From: an uncultured Collinsella sp.
GTDB lineage: Bacteria > Actinomycetota > Coriobacteriia > Coriobacteriales > Coriobacteriaceae
Assembly: GCA_902491415.1 (NCBI GenBank)
Contig: CABUHP010000112.1
Coordinates: 1 to 6,047, forward strand
Length of the DNA stretch: 6,047 bases
Direction of reading: 5' to 3'
This document shows positions 5,235 through 6,047 of the stretch, in pieces. How positions within the stretch are numbered: the stretch's first letter is position 1; the number at the start of each line of letters is the position of its first letter. Below the pieces are notes generated by a model. That model made no database searches. It was not told the DNA's origin and saw nothing but the letters and a program-made list of their open reading frames with translations. Position numbers and translations under genes: made by a program.

Positions 5235-6047
5235 ATGAGTAATCCCTCGAACCGTGCTTCGATGCGCGGGCAACTCACGCTGCGCGGCGTCGTCATTGGC
5301 GTCTTTGGCTGCGTAATCATCACGGCGAGCTCGGCCTACACGGCCCTCAAGATGGGCGCACTCCCCTGGCCGATCATTTTCGCTGCCGTCATTTCGCTGT
5401 TCTTCCTGAAGCTCATGGGCAACGCCAGCCTCAACGAGGCCAACGTTACCCACACCATCATGTCCGCGGGCGCCATGGTCGCCGGCGGCCTGGCGTTTAC
5501 CATCCCGGGCGCCTGGATGCTGGGCTATGCCGACCAGATCAGCTGGCTCGACATGTTTATCGTGGCGCTTGCCGGCACCATCTTGGGCCTTCTGGCTACA
5601 GCGCTCATCCACCGTCACTTTATCGTGGACGCCGCGCTGGAGTTCCCCACCGGCAACGCCGCAGCTCAGACCCTGCGCGCCACCGAGGCCGGCGGCAAGA
5701 CCGGCAAGCAGCTCTTTGGCTCCATGGCCATCGCAGGCATCTACAGCGTGCTGCGCGACGCCCTGGGCGTGGTGCCCAGTATGCTGTGCACGCTCAATAT
5801 CCCCGGCGTGACCTTTGCCATCTACAACTCGCCCATGCTGCTGTCCATCGGCTTCCTCGTGGGCTTCGCCCCCGTCGCCTTCTGGTTTGCCGGCGCGCTG
5901 CTGGGCAACTTTGGCATCATCGTCGGCGGCACCGCTGCCGGTCTGTTCGACGTCGTAACCGCGCAGGGCATCGTCAAGTCCCTCGGTATGGGTCTTATGA
6001 TGGGCTTTGGCGTCGCCGTCGTCCTTAAGGACATCCTGCCGCAGGTC
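5235..6047 (+). CDS. OPT family oligopeptide transporter, partial (C-terminus beyond right edge)
   Basis: The frame is open for 271 codons from the ATG at 5235 to the window end; bacterial family members are usually around 550-650 residues, so under half is present. The family takes up small peptides, or in some members metal chelates, across the plasma membrane, probably by proton coupling. Motifs are the N-terminal LTLRGVVIGVFGCVIITASSA segment with the following TALKMGALPWPI (about 14-47), NEANVTHTIMSAGAMVAGGLAF (67-88) and LEFPTGNAAAQTLRATEAGG (135-154), all characteristic of OPT proteins. Hydrophobic spans lie near residues 16-34, 44-61, 76-97, 106-125, 160-182, 201-236 and 248-265. AAAGGAG 6 bases upstream fixes the start. 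It is transcribed divergently from coaX with a 192-base intergenic region. The substrate cannot be told from the sequence. Confidence 0.94.
   Translation, partial: MSNPSNRASMRGQLTLRGVVIGVFGCVIITASSAYTALKMGALPWPIIFAAVISLFFLKLMGNASLNEANVTHTIMSAGAMVAGGLAFTIPGAWMLGYADQISWLDMFIVALAGTILGLLATALIHRHFIVDAALEFPTGNAAAQTLRATEAGGKTGKQLFGSMAIAGIYSVLRDALGVVPSMLCTLNIPGVTFAIYNSPMLLSIGFLVGFAPVAFWFAGALLGNFGIIVGGTAAGLFDVVTAQGIVKSLGMGLMMGFGVAVVLKDILPQV

Noticed and set aside
5126..5242. Possible leader peptide from GTG at 5126 overlapping the opt start
   Set aside because: No ribosome binding site, and the GTG lies upstream of or at the expected transcription start.
5118..5618. Minus-strand open frame of 166 codons opposite the start of the OPT gene
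   Set aside because: It runs through the opt promoter region and is antisense to a clear OPT N-terminus; its composition is that of a shadow frame.

Overview
The window is about 60% GC or higher, has compact intergenic spacers, clear AAAGGAG/GGAGG ribosome binding sites and some GTG starts. Gene content and codon usage resemble a Gram-positive actinobacterium of the Coriobacteriia, most like Collinsella. That assignment is inferred from overall look and recalled family sequences, not from a search. It reads as ordinary chromosome: no tRNA, rRNA, CRISPR array, transposase or phage gene is visible.

Layout. Five genes lie on the minus strand and one diverges on the plus strand. Following minus-strand transcription from right to left: coaX (type III pantothenate kinase, 4191-5042), a dCMP deaminase (3582-4106), a small stand-alone NifU-type Fe-S protein (3133-3411), lgt (prolipoprotein diacylglyceryl transferase, 2202-3023), and a large polytopic membrane protein that runs off the left edge (1-2118) and resembles the uncharacterised DUF6020 family. 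On the plus strand an OPT-family oligopeptide transporter starts at 5235 and runs off the right edge. Both edge genes are open reading frames with no stop (left) or end (right) inside the window.

The minus-strand genes are not tightly coupled. Spacers are 83 to 170 bases, and most hold a hairpin or promoter-like element. These genes are therefore better seen as neighbouring small transcription units than as one operon. Their functions (CoA synthesis, dUMP supply, Fe-S cluster assembly, lipoprotein lipidation) are housekeeping and share no single pathway.

The most structured non-coding parts are: (a) the 192-base coaX/opt divergent region, with two facing TATACT -10 boxes around an AGTCAT-N6-ATGACT palindrome and a roughly 100-base structured opt leader; (b) a perfect 16-bp inverted repeat right after lgt that looks like a terminator and also like a dispersed palindromic repeat; (c) an extended -10 promoter for the deaminase that overlaps the longer, incorrect start codon. 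No clearly novel multi-gene system was found. The best candidate for unknown biology is the DUF6020-like protein.
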